Below the pieces are notes generated by a model, which did not search any database, had not been told where the DNA came from, and saw nothing but the letters and a program-made list of their open reading frames with translations. Both the position numbers and the translations under genes were made by a program. 64,000 nucleotides of DNA. Source: Ga0077560 sp046330435 (GTDB taxonomy: Bacteria > Actinomycetota > Thermoleophilia > Miltoncostaeales > Miltoncostaeaceae). This document shows, in pieces, positions 24,018 to 32,093 of this stretch; positions within the stretch are counted from its first letter, which is position 1, and the number at the start of each line of letters is the position of its first letter. Location: the NCBI GenBank assembly GCA_046330435.1, contig JAXLST010000009.1:62001-126000 (forward strand), in the 5' to 3' direction.

Positions 24018-24194
24018 CCGAGTCGGGAGGCCCCGCGAGGACAGCGGATTGCGCAGCGGATCCGCGGGGGCAGGGAAGCCTGGAGTACTGATCGAGGTCT
24101 GGCCGGCGCGCCGCGCACAGACCGTCAAGTCTGAGTCGAGACACGGCCATTCCCCGGCCGTCCAAGGGGCGACCGGCGAAGGAGGGCGACCGAA

Positions 24195-25313
24195 GTGGAT
24201 GCGAACAACTACCTCGCGGTGATCAAGGTCTGCGGCGTGGGCGGTGGCGGCACGAACGCCGTGAACCGGATGATCGACGCCGGCGTGCGGGGCGTGGAGT
24301 TCATCGCCATCAACACCGACGCGCAGGCCCTCGCCATGTGCGACGCCGACCTCAAGATCCACATCGGCGGGACCCTCACCAAGGGCCTCGGCGCCGGCGC
24401 GGACCCCCGCATCGGGCGCGACGCGGCGGAGGAGAGCCGCGAGGAGCTCAAGGAGGCCGTCCGCGGCGCGGACATGGTCTTCGTGACCGCGGGCGAGGGC
24501 GGCGGCACCGGCACCGGCGCGGCCCCCGTGCTCGCGCAGATCGCCAAGGAGCAGGGCGCGCTCACCGTGGGCGTGGTCACCCGGCCGTTCAGCTTCGAGG
24601 GCAAGCAGCGTCAGCGGCGCGCCGACGAGGGCGTGGAGACGCTGAAGAAGTACGTGGACTCCCTCATCGTCATCCCCAACGAGCGGCTCCTGCAGGTGGT
24701 GGAGCGCCGCACCTCCATCATCGAGGCGTTCCGGATGGCCGACGACGTCCTGCGCCAGGGCGTGCAGGGCATCACCGACCTCATCACCGTGCCGGGCCTC
24801 ATCAACCTGGACTTCGCCGACGTCCGCACCGTGATGGAGAACGCCGGCGCGTCGCTCATGGGCATCGGCAGCGCCTCCGGCGAGAACCGCGCCGCCGAGG
24901 CCGCCCGGGCCGCCATCTCAAGCCCGCTGCTGGAGACCAGCATGTCGGGCGCGACCGGCGTGCTGCTCAACGTGACCGGCGGTCCCGACCTGGGCCTGTT
25001 CGAGATCGACGAGGCCGCCAGCATCATCCGGGCCGCCGCCGCCGACGACTGCAACGTGATCTTCGGCGCGGTCATCGACGAGGCCGCCGGCGACCACATC
25101 CGGGTCACGGTCATCGCGACCGGCTTCGACGGCGAGGGCGGGGACCACCCCGAGGCCGACGCCGCCGAGGAGCCGTCGGCTCCGGCCACGCAGGCCGCGG
25201 CGCCGTCCGCCGGCGGTTCCGACCGCCCCACCCGGCTGGACTCCTCCGAGCGCGCCGAGCTGGAGATCCCCGACGACGCGCTGGAGATCCCGGACTTCCT
25301 GAAGGGCCGCTGA
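24195..25313 (+). CDS. ftsZ: Cell division GTPase FtsZ
   Basis: Tubulin-like ring protein, 372 residues. IKVCGVGGGGTNAVNRMI, INTDAQAL, GLGAGADPRIGRDAAEES, tubulin signature GEGGGTGTGAAPV, NERLLQVVERR, and the synergy loop SLMGIGSASGENRAAEAA. A 40-residue Ala/Pro linker leads to the C-terminal peptide ALEIPDFLKGR, the site for partner proteins such as SepF. GTG start 24195 with AAGGAGG at 24179-24185. No ftsA is nearby, as usual in actinobacteria. Confidence 0.98.
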   Translation: MDANNYLAVIKVCGVGGGGTNAVNRMIDAGVRGVEFIAINTDAQALAMCDADLKIHIGGTLTKGLGAGADPRIGRDAAEESREELKEAVRGADMVFVTAGEGGGTGTGAAPVLAQIAKEQGALTVGVVTRPFSFEGKQRQRRADEGVETLKKYVDSLIVIPNERLLQVVERRTSIIEAFRMADDVLRQGVQGITDLITVPGLINLDFADVRTVMENAGASLMGIGSASGENRAAEAARAAISSPLLETSMSGATGVLLNVTGGPDLGLFEIDEAASIIRAAAADDCNVIFGAVIDEAAGDHIRVTVIATGFDGEGGDHPEADAAEEPSAPATQAAAPSAGGSDRPTRLDSSERAELEIPDDALEIPDFLKGR

Positions 25314-25321
25314 CCCCGCGC

Positions 25322-25351
25322 GGGGCGGGGTGCCGGCCGGCACCCCGCCCC
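25322..25351. terminator. Perfect 30-base palindrome between ftsZ and the fasciclin gene
   Basis: A 15-base arm (GGGGCGGGGTGCCGG) directly followed by its exact reverse complement. It lies between convergent genes and can serve both as terminator, though no T-run follows on either side. Confidence 0.65.
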
Positions 25352-25369
25352 CGGGTCGCCCCCTCGGGG

Positions 25370-26011
25370 TTACGGCAGGTCGGCCGGGCGCAGGACCCGG
25401 TTGATGCCGTGGATGTACCCGTTGTCGAGCGCGCCGCCGATGTCGGTCTGCACGACCCACGGGTTGCGGTCGGTCGGGTCCAGGTCGATCAGCTTGATCG
25501 CCGCCCACTTCTTCTTGCCGATCACGTCGACCTTCACGACGCCGCCCTGCAGCGTGGTGAGCTCCGCGCCGTCGGACTGGAGCGCGGCGGAGGCCGGGAT
25601 GGCCTTCGGGACGATGTGGTAGGTCAGCACCGTCTTCACGGTGTCGGGGCCCACCGCGTCCAGGAGGGCCTGGAAGGTCTGGGCCTCGGTGCGGTACCAC
25701 TTCTTGGTGAGGTCCCACACCAGCATCCGGAACGCCCGGTCGTTCGGGGCGAACACCGTCAGGTCGGCATCCTTATTGCCGGCCGCGGCCGTGAGGTCGG
25801 GGAACGCGAGGACGGCCTGGGTCACGATGTCGTAGTCCCACGGGTTGTGGTCGAACCCGTCGCGGTCGCCCTTGGCGTCCGACAGCAGGACGTCGGCGAT
25901 GGTCGGCGCCGGGGCGGGTGCCGGCGGGGTCTTGGTCGCGACGGCCGGCGCGGCGACCGCGGCCGCGGCGGTGACGGCGGCGGCGCCGGTGAGGATCTGG
26001 CGAAGGGTCAT
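25370..26011 (-). CDS. Secreted fasciclin (FAS1) domain protein
   Basis: 213 residues: signal peptide MTLRQILTGAAAVTAAAAVA with an Ala-rich core, Pro/Ala spacer, then one FAS1 domain with DLTVFAPNDRAFR (H1 motif), LLDAVGPDTVKTVLTYHIVP (YH motif) and DNGYIHGINRVLRP (H2). FAS1 domains mediate adhesion or small-ligand binding outside the cell. RBS AGGAG before ATG 26011. Monocistronic and convergent with ftsZ. Confidence 0.9.
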   Translation of the reverse strand: MTLRQILTGAAAVTAAAAVAAPAVATKTPPAPAPAPTIADVLLSDAKGDRDGFDHNPWDYDIVTQAVLAFPDLTAAAGNKDADLTVFAPNDRAFRMLVWDLTKKWYRTEAQTFQALLDAVGPDTVKTVLTYHIVPKAIPASAALQSDGAELTTLQGGVVKVDVIGKKKWAAIKLIDLDPTDRNPWVVQTDIGGALDNGYIHGINRVLRPADLP

Positions 26012-26091
26012 TCCGGTCTCCTGGGTGAGGGAGCGTTGGTCTCGCACTCCCCTACGAGGCGACCGGTGCAAACGGATTCGGGAACCGTCCG

Positions 26092-27452
26092 TCAGCGGAT
26101 GCGGACGCTCCCGGTGAGCACCCGCGACCGCCCGCCGCCCACCGCCACACGGGCCCGGATCCGGTAGACGCCGGCGGTCGGCGTGCACCGCCGGAACAGG
26201 TCGCAGGTGCGGGACGTGCCGTACGTGAACAGGGCGACCCGGTTCACGCCCCGCAGCAGCTGGAGCGGGCCCTGGGGGATCCGCCGGCCGCGCGGGTCGG
26301 TGATGGTGAGCGTGGCGGTCCCGTCGACCGGCACACTGAGCCGGAGGTCGCGGTCGTCGTATCGCGTCACGCACCAGGACGGCGCCGCCGGGGCGCACGC
26401 GATGCGCCGCGGGGCGACCCGGAACGGGGCCGGGGTGATCATGCGGACCGCCGGCCGTCCGGCGGCGGGGGCGCGTCCCCGCACCCGCACGCGGACGCCG
26501 CGCCCGGTGACCAGCACCGTGCCGTCGGACATCGCCGCGACCTCCGGCGGGTTCACCCGGTCCCGGCTCGCCTGCACCGCCCACGCCCACGTCCCCGCGG
26601 GGGTGATGCCCGCCACCCGGCCGTCCACCAGGCCCACCCAGACGTTCCCGTCGCCGTCGAGCGCGGCGCCGGAGGGGCGCCGCACCACGGCGGCCCGCCA
26701 GCGCTCGGCCCCGGCGGCGTCCACCGCGACGACCGCGCCCTGCCCGGGGGTGGCGGACCACGCCGGGACGTAGGTCGTCCCGTCGGCCCCGACCGCGTGC
26801 CGGGCGGTGCTGCCGGGGTGACGGCGTACGTCCACAGCACGGCGCCCGCGGCGGTCGCCGCCGTGAGCGTGCCCCCGCCGAGGACGCGCAGCGTTCCGTC
26901 CGGCGCGACGCGCACGCGCCCCTCGGGAAGCGTCCCCACCGTGGCCCCGGTCGCCGGGTCGAGGATGCGCGTGCCGGCGTAGAGATGGGCGGGGCCGCGC
27001 ACCAGCTCGCCGCCGCCGGGGGCGGTCCACAGGACCGTCCCGTCCGCCGCGAGCATGGTGACCGTGGCGCCGTCGGTGACGACGATCCGGCCGTCGGACT
27101 CCACCAGGACTCCGCCGCCGTCCCGGGGTGCCGCGGGGCGGTCCGCGATGCGGGTGAGCGCGCCCGCCGCCGAGACGCGGTACGGGCCCGCGGCGGTGAG
27201 GACCACCGCGCCGCCGCCCGGGTGCGGGGCCGCCACCCCGGCGGCGGTCCACAGCTCGGCGCCCGCCGCGTCCAGCAACGCGGTTCCGGTGAACGGGACC
27301 AGCGCCCCGGTGCCCGCGGCCACGACGAAGGACGACGCCCCCCGGTCGTCGACGCGGTTGTCGCCCACGGTGGCGGGGCGCTGCGGGGCCGCGACGGCGG
27401 CGGCGGGGACGGCCAGCAGCGCGACTGCCGCGGCCAGGGATCGTCCGGTCAT
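26092..27452 (-). pseudogene. Secreted beta-propeller-like protein, one frameshift
   Basis: Starts with a signal peptide (MTGRSLAAAVALLAVPAAAVA). It then has repeated blades of the type AGAELWTAAG, ADGTVLWTAPGG, AAGAVLWTYAV, AAGAERWRAAV, with intervening VRVAPDGTLRV and LDGDGNVWVG, as in PQQ/WD-like propellers that read quinoprotein-type repeats. The C-terminus is a beta-rich domain with DDRDLRLSVPVDGTATLTI. The frame breaks near 26812-26820: LWTYAVTP continues as GSTARHAVGADG in the next frame. One missing G/C base in the run CCCCGG restores a single 453-residue protein. Function unknown; sequence error or true inactivation both possible. Confidence 0.65.
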
Positions 27453-27514
27453 GCCGCGATCATGCGATGGATGTGACGCGCGGCGAAAGCCCGCCGGGGG
27501 TCCGCGCTCCCTGG

Positions 27515-27520
27515 TAGCGT
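27515..27520 (+). promoter_or_regulatory. -10 element TAGCGT of gcvT
   Basis: Eight bases before the gcvT ATG. Such a short leader leaves no room for a glycine riboswitch. Confidence 0.5.
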
Positions 27521-27528
27521 CGCGGGAC

Positions 27529-28623
27529 ATGGCCGACGTGCGCACGACCTCACTCCACGACCGCCACACCGCGCTGGGCGCCCGCATGGGCGACTTCGCC
27601 GGGTGGGACATGCCGCTGCAGTACACGTCCCCCCGCGCCGAGCACATGGCGGTCCGCACCGCGTCCGGGATCTTCGACGTGTCCCACATGGGGCAGCTCG
27701 AGGTCACCGGCCCCGGGGCCCGCGACTTCCTGTCGTGGGCGCTCACCAACGACATCCGCGAGATCGGGCCGGGGCAGGGGCAGTACACGCTCATGCTCGC
27801 CGACGACGGCGGGGTGATCGACGACCTCATCGCCTACGCGCTGCTCGACCGCTTCCTGCTGGTCGTCAACGCCAGCAACGTGGCGAACTGCCGGGAGCGC
27901 CTCATGGACGGCGCGGCGGGCCGGGACGTCACGGTCACCGACCGCTCCGACGAGGTCGCCATGATCGCCCTGCAGGGGCCTGCGTGGTCGTCGGTGCTGG
28001 CGCCGCTCTGCAGCACGCCGGGGCCGCTCAACCTCGAGTACTTCGAGGTGACCGAGGACACGGTGGCCGGGGTGCCGGCCCTCGTCGCCCGCACCGGCTA
28101 CACCGGCGAGCCGGGCGTGGAGATCATGTGCCCGTGGGACCATGCCCCCAGGGTGTGGGACGCGCTGGCCGGCGGCGGCGCGGAGCCCTGCGGCCTGGTG
28201 GCGCGCGACACGCTGCGCACCGAGATGGGGTACCCGCTGTACGGGCAGGAGCTCAGCCGCGAGCGCACCCCGGTGGAGGCCGCCCTGCTGTGGGCGTGCG
28301 ACACCGAGGGCGGCCGGTTCGCCGGCGCCGGGACGGTGCGCCGGCAGATGGCCGACGGCACGGCGGAGAAGCTGTGCGCGTTCGAGCTGATCGAGCCCGG
28401 CATCCCGCGGCCCGGCCTGCCGGTGCTGCTGGACGGCGAGCGCGTGGGGACCGTGACCAGCGGCACCCTCTCGCCGGTCCTGGACCGCGGCATCGGCATG
28501 GCGTACGTCCGTGCCGACCTGGCCCGCTCCGGGAACGACATCGTCATCGACGTGCGCGGGCGTCCCCGCGCCGCCTGCACCGCGAAGCGCCCCCTGGTGG
28601 CACGCTCACCCCGGAACGACTGA
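27529..28623 (+). CDS. gcvT: Glycine cleavage system T protein (aminomethyltransferase)
   Basis: Transfers the one-carbon unit from aminomethyl-lipoyl GcvH to tetrahydrofolate. 364 residues. TSLHDRHTALGARMGDFAGW, the catalytic-aspartate motif IFDVSHMGQ, YTLMLADDGGVIDDL, ALQGP, RTGYTGEPGVEI, LGA-region CGLVARDTLRTEMGYPLYG, TPVEAALLW, and C-terminal GTVTSGTLSPVL with GMAYV. Followed 11 bases later by gcvH. gcvP is not in the window. Confidence 0.96.
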   Translation: MADVRTTSLHDRHTALGARMGDFAGWDMPLQYTSPRAEHMAVRTASGIFDVSHMGQLEVTGPGARDFLSWALTNDIREIGPGQGQYTLMLADDGGVIDDLIAYALLDRFLLVVNASNVANCRERLMDGAAGRDVTVTDRSDEVAMIALQGPAWSSVLAPLCSTPGPLNLEYFEVTEDTVAGVPALVARTGYTGEPGVEIMCPWDHAPRVWDALAGGGAEPCGLVARDTLRTEMGYPLYGQELSRERTPVEAALLWACDTEGGRFAGAGTVRRQMADGTAEKLCAFELIEPGIPRPGLPVLLDGERVGTVTSGTLSPVLDRGIGMAYVRADLARSGNDIVIDVRGRPRAACTAKRPLVARSPRND

Positions 28624-28634
28624 AAGGACCGAGG

Positions 28635-29027
28635 ATGGCCGACGAGCACTACCCCGACGACCTGCGGTACCACCGCGAGCACGACTGGGTCCGCATGGAC
28701 GGCGATGTCGCCGTGTTCGGGATCACCTGGTACGCCCAGGAGGCGCTGGGCGAGGTGGTGTTCTTCGCGCCGCCGGCCGTGGGCGACGCCGTCACCAAGG
28801 ACGGGACGTACGGCGAGCTGGAGTCCGTGAAGGCCGTCTCCGACGTGTACGCGCCGGCGAGCGGCGAGGTGGTCGCGGTGAACGACGCCGTGGTCGCCAC
28901 CCCGGAGCTGGTGAACACCGACCCGTACGGCGAGGGCTGGCTGCTGCGCGTGAAGCTCTCCGACCCGTCGGAGCTCGACGCCCTGATGAGCAAGCAGGAG
29001 TACTCCGACTACCTGTCGGGTCTCTAG
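28635..29027 (+). CDS. gcvH: Glycine cleavage system H protein
   Basis: Lipoyl carrier, 130 residues. RYHREHDWVRMDGDVAVFGI at the start and ELESVKAVSDVYAPASGEV with the lipoylated lysine (ESVKAV). C-terminal NTDPYGEGWLLRVKL. RBS-like AAAGGA/GAGG before ATG 28635. Lies between gcvT and a divergent flavoprotein of the Lpd (L protein) family. Confidence 0.97.
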   Translation: MADEHYPDDLRYHREHDWVRMDGDVAVFGITWYAQEALGEVVFFAPPAVGDAVTKDGTYGELESVKAVSDVYAPASGEVVAVNDAVVATPELVNTDPYGEGWLLRVKLSDPSELDALMSKQEYSDYLSGL

Positions 29028-29033
29028 GCGGCC

Positions 29034-30338
29034 GTGCCGGACGCCCGCATCTGCGTCGTCGGCGGCGGCGCGGCGGGCACCGCCGCGGCGCTCCGGGGGG
29101 CGCGGCTGGGGGCCGAGGTGCTCCTGGTGGAGCGCGACGACCTGGGCGGCGCCTGGGCCCGGTGCGGGGCGGCCCCGGGGGCGGCGGTCACCGCCGCCCT
29201 GCGGCAGGGCGTCCCGCCGCCGTGGCCCGAGCTGCGGGAGGCGGCGCGGGCGGCCGGCGCCGACCTGCGCGCCCGGCTCGCGGACGAGCTCGCCGACCAC
29301 GGCGTGACGGTGCTCGCCGGTGACGCCACCCTCCTGGGACCGGGGACGGTGGCGGTGGACACGGGCGCCGAACGCGTCGAGGTGAACGCCCCCACCCTGG
29401 TGCTGGCGCCCGGGTCGGAACCGGCGCGGCCGCCGGGCCTCGACTTCCGGGATCCCCGGGTGATCGACGCGTCGCAGCTGATGGCCCTGCCGGAGCTCCC
29501 CGCCCGCGCGGTGGTCATCGGCGGGGGCCCGATCGCGATCGGGCTGGCCGACACCCTGGCCGGGCTGGGCGTGCGGGTGGTGCTCGCCGTGCCGGGGGAC
29601 GGGCCGCTGGCCGACGAGGAACCGCGGGCCGTCGCGGCGCTGGTGGCCGGCCTGTCCGCCGGCGGCGTGCAGGTGGTGACCGGGGCGCCGCTGGAGGACG
29701 CGGAGCCGGAGGGGGCGCAGCTGCGGGTGCGCCTGGGGAACGGCACCATCCACCCCGCGGACCTGGTGGTCGCGGCGTCCGGCCGGGTCCCCGCGGTGGC
29801 GGAACTCGACCTGGCCGCGGCGGGCGTGGAGGCCGACGGCGACGGCTTCGTCGCCGTGGACGAGCACATGCACACCGGTTCGGCCGACGTGTACGCGGCC
29901 GGCGACCTGCTGCGCGGCCCGGCGATGTCGCACCTGGCCCGGGCACAGGGCGAGCGGGCCGTCGAGCACGCCCTGGGCGCCGGGCGCCGTCGCGACCTCG
30001 GCACCGTCCCGCGGGTCGTGTGGGGGCGCACCGCGCTGGCGGCCGTCGGGCTGACGGCGCGCCGCGCCGAGTCGCTGGGCCGGGAGGTGGACGTGGTGGC
30101 CAACGCCCCGGGCGCCGCGGTGAGCGCGGGCCGCCCGTCGCTGGCGCTGCTCACCGTCGACCGGGCCTCGGGGCTGGTGCTGGGCGCCTCGGCGGTGGGG
30201 GACGGTGCGGCGGAGCTCATCGCCGGGGTCGCGCTGCCCATCTCCTGGGGCTGCACGGCGGCGGAGCTCGCCACGGTCGTGCCGCCCGGGCCGGGCCTGG
30301 CCGAGTCGCTCGCCGAGGCCGCCGAGCGGGCGGCCTGA
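29034..30338 (+). CDS. Lpd-family flavoprotein lacking the redox disulfide
   Basis: 434 residues of the pyridine nucleotide-disulfide oxidoreductase family: FAD loop ICVVGGGAAGTAAAL, NAD loop VVIGGGPIAIGLADTL, and VYAAGDLLRGPAMSHLA (second FAD motif). Where Lpd has GGTCLNVGCIPSK this protein has GGAWARCGAAPGA (residues 38-50): the two redox cysteines are replaced by Trp41 and Ala46, leaving one Cys44. The C-terminal His-Pro-Thr-x-x-Glu base motif is also absent (PGPGLAE). It therefore cannot act as a normal dihydrolipoamide dehydrogenase. Six bases after gcvH in the same operon, suggesting a changed role with GcvT/H. Confidence 0.8.
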   Translation: MPDARICVVGGGAAGTAAALRGARLGAEVLLVERDDLGGAWARCGAAPGAAVTAALRQGVPPPWPELREAARAAGADLRARLADELADHGVTVLAGDATLLGPGTVAVDTGAERVEVNAPTLVLAPGSEPARPPGLDFRDPRVIDASQLMALPELPARAVVIGGGPIAIGLADTLAGLGVRVVLAVPGDGPLADEEPRAVAALVAGLSAGGVQVVTGAPLEDAEPEGAQLRVRLGNGTIHPADLVVAASGRVPAVAELDLAAAGVEADGDGFVAVDEHMHTGSADVYAAGDLLRGPAMSHLARAQGERAVEHALGAGRRRDLGTVPRVVWGRTALAAVGLTARRAESLGREVDVVANAPGAAVSAGRPSLALLTVDRASGLVLGASAVGDGAAELIAGVALPISWGCTAAELATVVPPGPGLAESLAEAAERAA

Positions 30339-30339
30339 C

Positions 30340-31002
30340 CTACCGGGGCGCGCCCAGCATGTGGAGGCACGCCTCCAGGCCGTCGACCTCGAGGGGCGGA
30401 CCGGGGTGCCGGCGCCAGCGGGCGCGGGTGAGGACGTACCGCGCGACCCACGTCTCCCGGCCCCGCACCGTCTCCCACCGGCCGCCCGCGGCGGGCACGT
30501 AGCCGAGCTTGCGGGACACCGCCTGCGACGGCCCGTTGCCGTCCAGGACCCGCGTCTCGGCGGTGGTGGCGTCCAGGTGCGTGAAGCCGAGGGCGAGCAC
30601 CGCCGCCCGCATCCGCGTCCCCAGGCCGCGTCCCTGATGGGTGCGCAGCAGCCACGACCCGGTGCCGACGCACCGTGACCCCGCGAGTTCCCGGGCGCCG
30701 ATCCCCTGGATCCCGACCAGGCGGCCCCCGGCGAACACGCCGAGCTCCAGGCGCCACTCCTCCGGCCGGACCGCGCGCCGCCGGTCGAGGTGGTACGCCA
30801 CGAACGCCTCGGCGGAGCCGGGTTCGCCCAGGTGGTCGGTCCAGTCGCCCACGAACGGCGGGTCGCGGGGGTCCAGCACCCCGGCCGACGCGGCGTCCCG
30901 GGCGAGCGCCTCGAGCTCGGCGAGCTCCGGCAGCCGCAGCTCCAGGCCCGGCGCCCGCAGCCGCAGGCCCATGAGGGGCGCCAGGTGCGGCGGGAGCTCC
31001 AC
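30340..31002 (-). CDS. GNAT family N-acetyltransferase
   Basis: 220 residues from GTG 31002, two bases after the preceding gene's stop. Motif A is WLLRTHQGRGLGTRMRAAVLALGF (acetyl-CoA pyrophosphate loop QGRGLGT), preceded by LELGVFAGGRLVGIQGI and followed by TAETRVLDGNGPSQAVSRKLGY, the RimJ-like ending. Acceptor unknown. Convergent with the Lpd-like gene, only one base apart. Confidence 0.85.
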   Translation of the reverse strand: MELPPHLAPLMGLRLRAPGLELRLPELAELEALARDAASAGVLDPRDPPFVGDWTDHLGEPGSAEAFVAYHLDRRRAVRPEEWRLELGVFAGGRLVGIQGIGARELAGSRCVGTGSWLLRTHQGRGLGTRMRAAVLALGFTHLDATTAETRVLDGNGPSQAVSRKLGYVPAAGGRWETVRGRETWVARYVLTRARWRRHPGPPLEVDGLEACLHMLGAPR

Positions 31003-31004
31003 GG

Positions 31005-31367
31005 CTACGACCCGGTGGCGGGCCGGCGGCGCCTGGCCGCCACGGCGGCCCATGCGGCCGCCAGCCCGGCGGCGAACGCCAGCCCGCCCAGCAGCGCCGG
31101 GTCCCAGGCGGGGCCCACGCGGGACAGCGCCACCGCCAGCGGGCAGGTGACCGCGACGGCGATCCGCCCGAACAGGGACCGGTCGTCCAACCGGGTGCCG
31201 GCCCGGCCGCCCAGCACGACGTCGGCGAGCGCGGCGGCCGCCGCCCCGCCGGCCAGCGCGGACATGCCCGCCGCGCGCGGCACCATCCCGCCGGCGCGCA
31301 GCACGGCGAACAGGACCATGGCGGCGCCGATGCCGGCGATGATCGCGCGCGGGCTGACCGTGTTCAT
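31005..31367 (-). CDS. Small membrane protein, unknown function
   Basis: 120 residues, about four hydrophobic segments: IIAGIGAAMVLFAVLRAGG, SALAGGAAAAALADVVLGG, IAVAVTCPLAVALSRV and LLGGLAFAAGLAAAWAAVAA, then RRRRPATGS. No family recognised. Upstream partner of the GNAT gene and divergent from the DedA gene (63 bases between). Confidence 0.6.
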   Translation of the reverse strand: MNTVSPRAIIAGIGAAMVLFAVLRAGGMVPRAAGMSALAGGAAAAALADVVLGGRAGTRLDDRSLFGRIAVAVTCPLAVALSRVGPAWDPALLGGLAFAAGLAAAWAAVAARRRRPATGS

Positions 31368-31413
31368 GGGGTGATCTGTGCCTTCGTATGGGGGTCTTCT
31401 CAGGAACGGACTG

Positions 31414-31419
31414 TAAGGT
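31414..31419 (+). promoter_or_regulatory. -10-like TAAGGT before the DedA gene
   Basis: Eleven bases before the ATG at 31431, in line with the short leaders seen elsewhere. Confidence 0.4.
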
Positions 31420-31430
31420 CCCGCGCGGCC

Positions 31431-32045
31431 ATGCCGGACCTCACCGCGCCAATCGTGAACTTCGCCGTCGACCTCGTGGGCAGCTACGGGCTGTGGGCGG
31501 TGTTCATCCTGATGATCCTCGAGAGCGCCTGCATCCCGGTGCCCAGCGAGGCCATCATGCTCTTCGGCGGCTTCCTGGTGAGCGAGGGCACGCACTCCCT
31601 GTGGGCGATGGTGGCCGCGGGCGTCCTGGGCAACGTCGTGGGATCCGCCCTGGCGTACTGGGCCGGGCGCGCCGGCGGCCGCGAGTGGCTGCTGCGGGTC
31701 CACTGGCTGCACATCACCGAGAAGCGCCTCGACTCCGCCCAGCACTGGTTCGACCGCTACGGCAGCTGGGCGGTGCTGGTGTCGCGGTGCCTGCCCATCA
31801 TCCGCACCTTCATCTCGCTGCCGGCCGGCATGGCGGGGATGCGGTTCGGGCGGTTCATCGCCCTCACGCTGGTGGGCTGCGTCCCCTGGGTCCTCATGCT
31901 CACCCTCGCCGGCCGCGCCGTGGGGGACAACTGGGAGGACCTGCAGCACACCCTCCACCTGTTCGACTACGTCCTCATCGCCGGCATCATCGGCGGCATC
32001 GCCTACTGGGTGATGCGCCGGCGCCGCAGGCTCCGCGCCGCCTGA
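31431..32045 (+). CDS. DedA family membrane protein
   Basis: 204 residues. SYGLWAVFILMILESACIPVPSEAIM carries the DedA E-x-x-x-P-x-P-x-E signature, then GNVVGSALAYWAGRAGG REWL and the basic loop VLVSRCLPIIRTFISLPAGMAGM with the conserved FxR(x)xPxxR pattern, and a closing amphipathic C-terminus. Family members flip polyprenyl or phospholipids and support membrane homeostasis; which lipid is not readable. Confidence 0.92.
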   Translation: MPDLTAPIVNFAVDLVGSYGLWAVFILMILESACIPVPSEAIMLFGGFLVSEGTHSLWAMVAAGVLGNVVGSALAYWAGRAGGREWLLRVHWLHITEKRLDSAQHWFDRYGSWAVLVSRCLPIIRTFISLPAGMAGMRFGRFIALTLVGCVPWVLMLTLAGRAVGDNWEDLQHTLHLFDYVLIAGIIGGIAYWVMRRRRRLRAA

Positions 32046-32053
32046 GCCGCCGG

Positions 32054-32059
32054 TAGGCT
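32054..32059 (+). promoter_or_regulatory. -10-like TAGGCT before the dehalogenase-type gene
   Basis: Thirty-four bases before the ATG at 32094; a GAGGAGG ribosome binding site follows, so this is a leadered transcript. Confidence 0.4.
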
Positions 32060-32093
32060 GGCCCCGTTTCCCGAGGGGCGCGAGGAGGCGGGG

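Noticed and set aside
24195..25313. FtsA expected beside FtsZ
   Set aside because: No actin-fold division gene is present between ftsQ and ftsZ; this is normal for actinobacteria.
27453..27528. Glycine riboswitch before gcvT
   Set aside because: The gap to the divergent gene is 76 bases with a -10 eight bases before the start; no room for the tandem aptamers.
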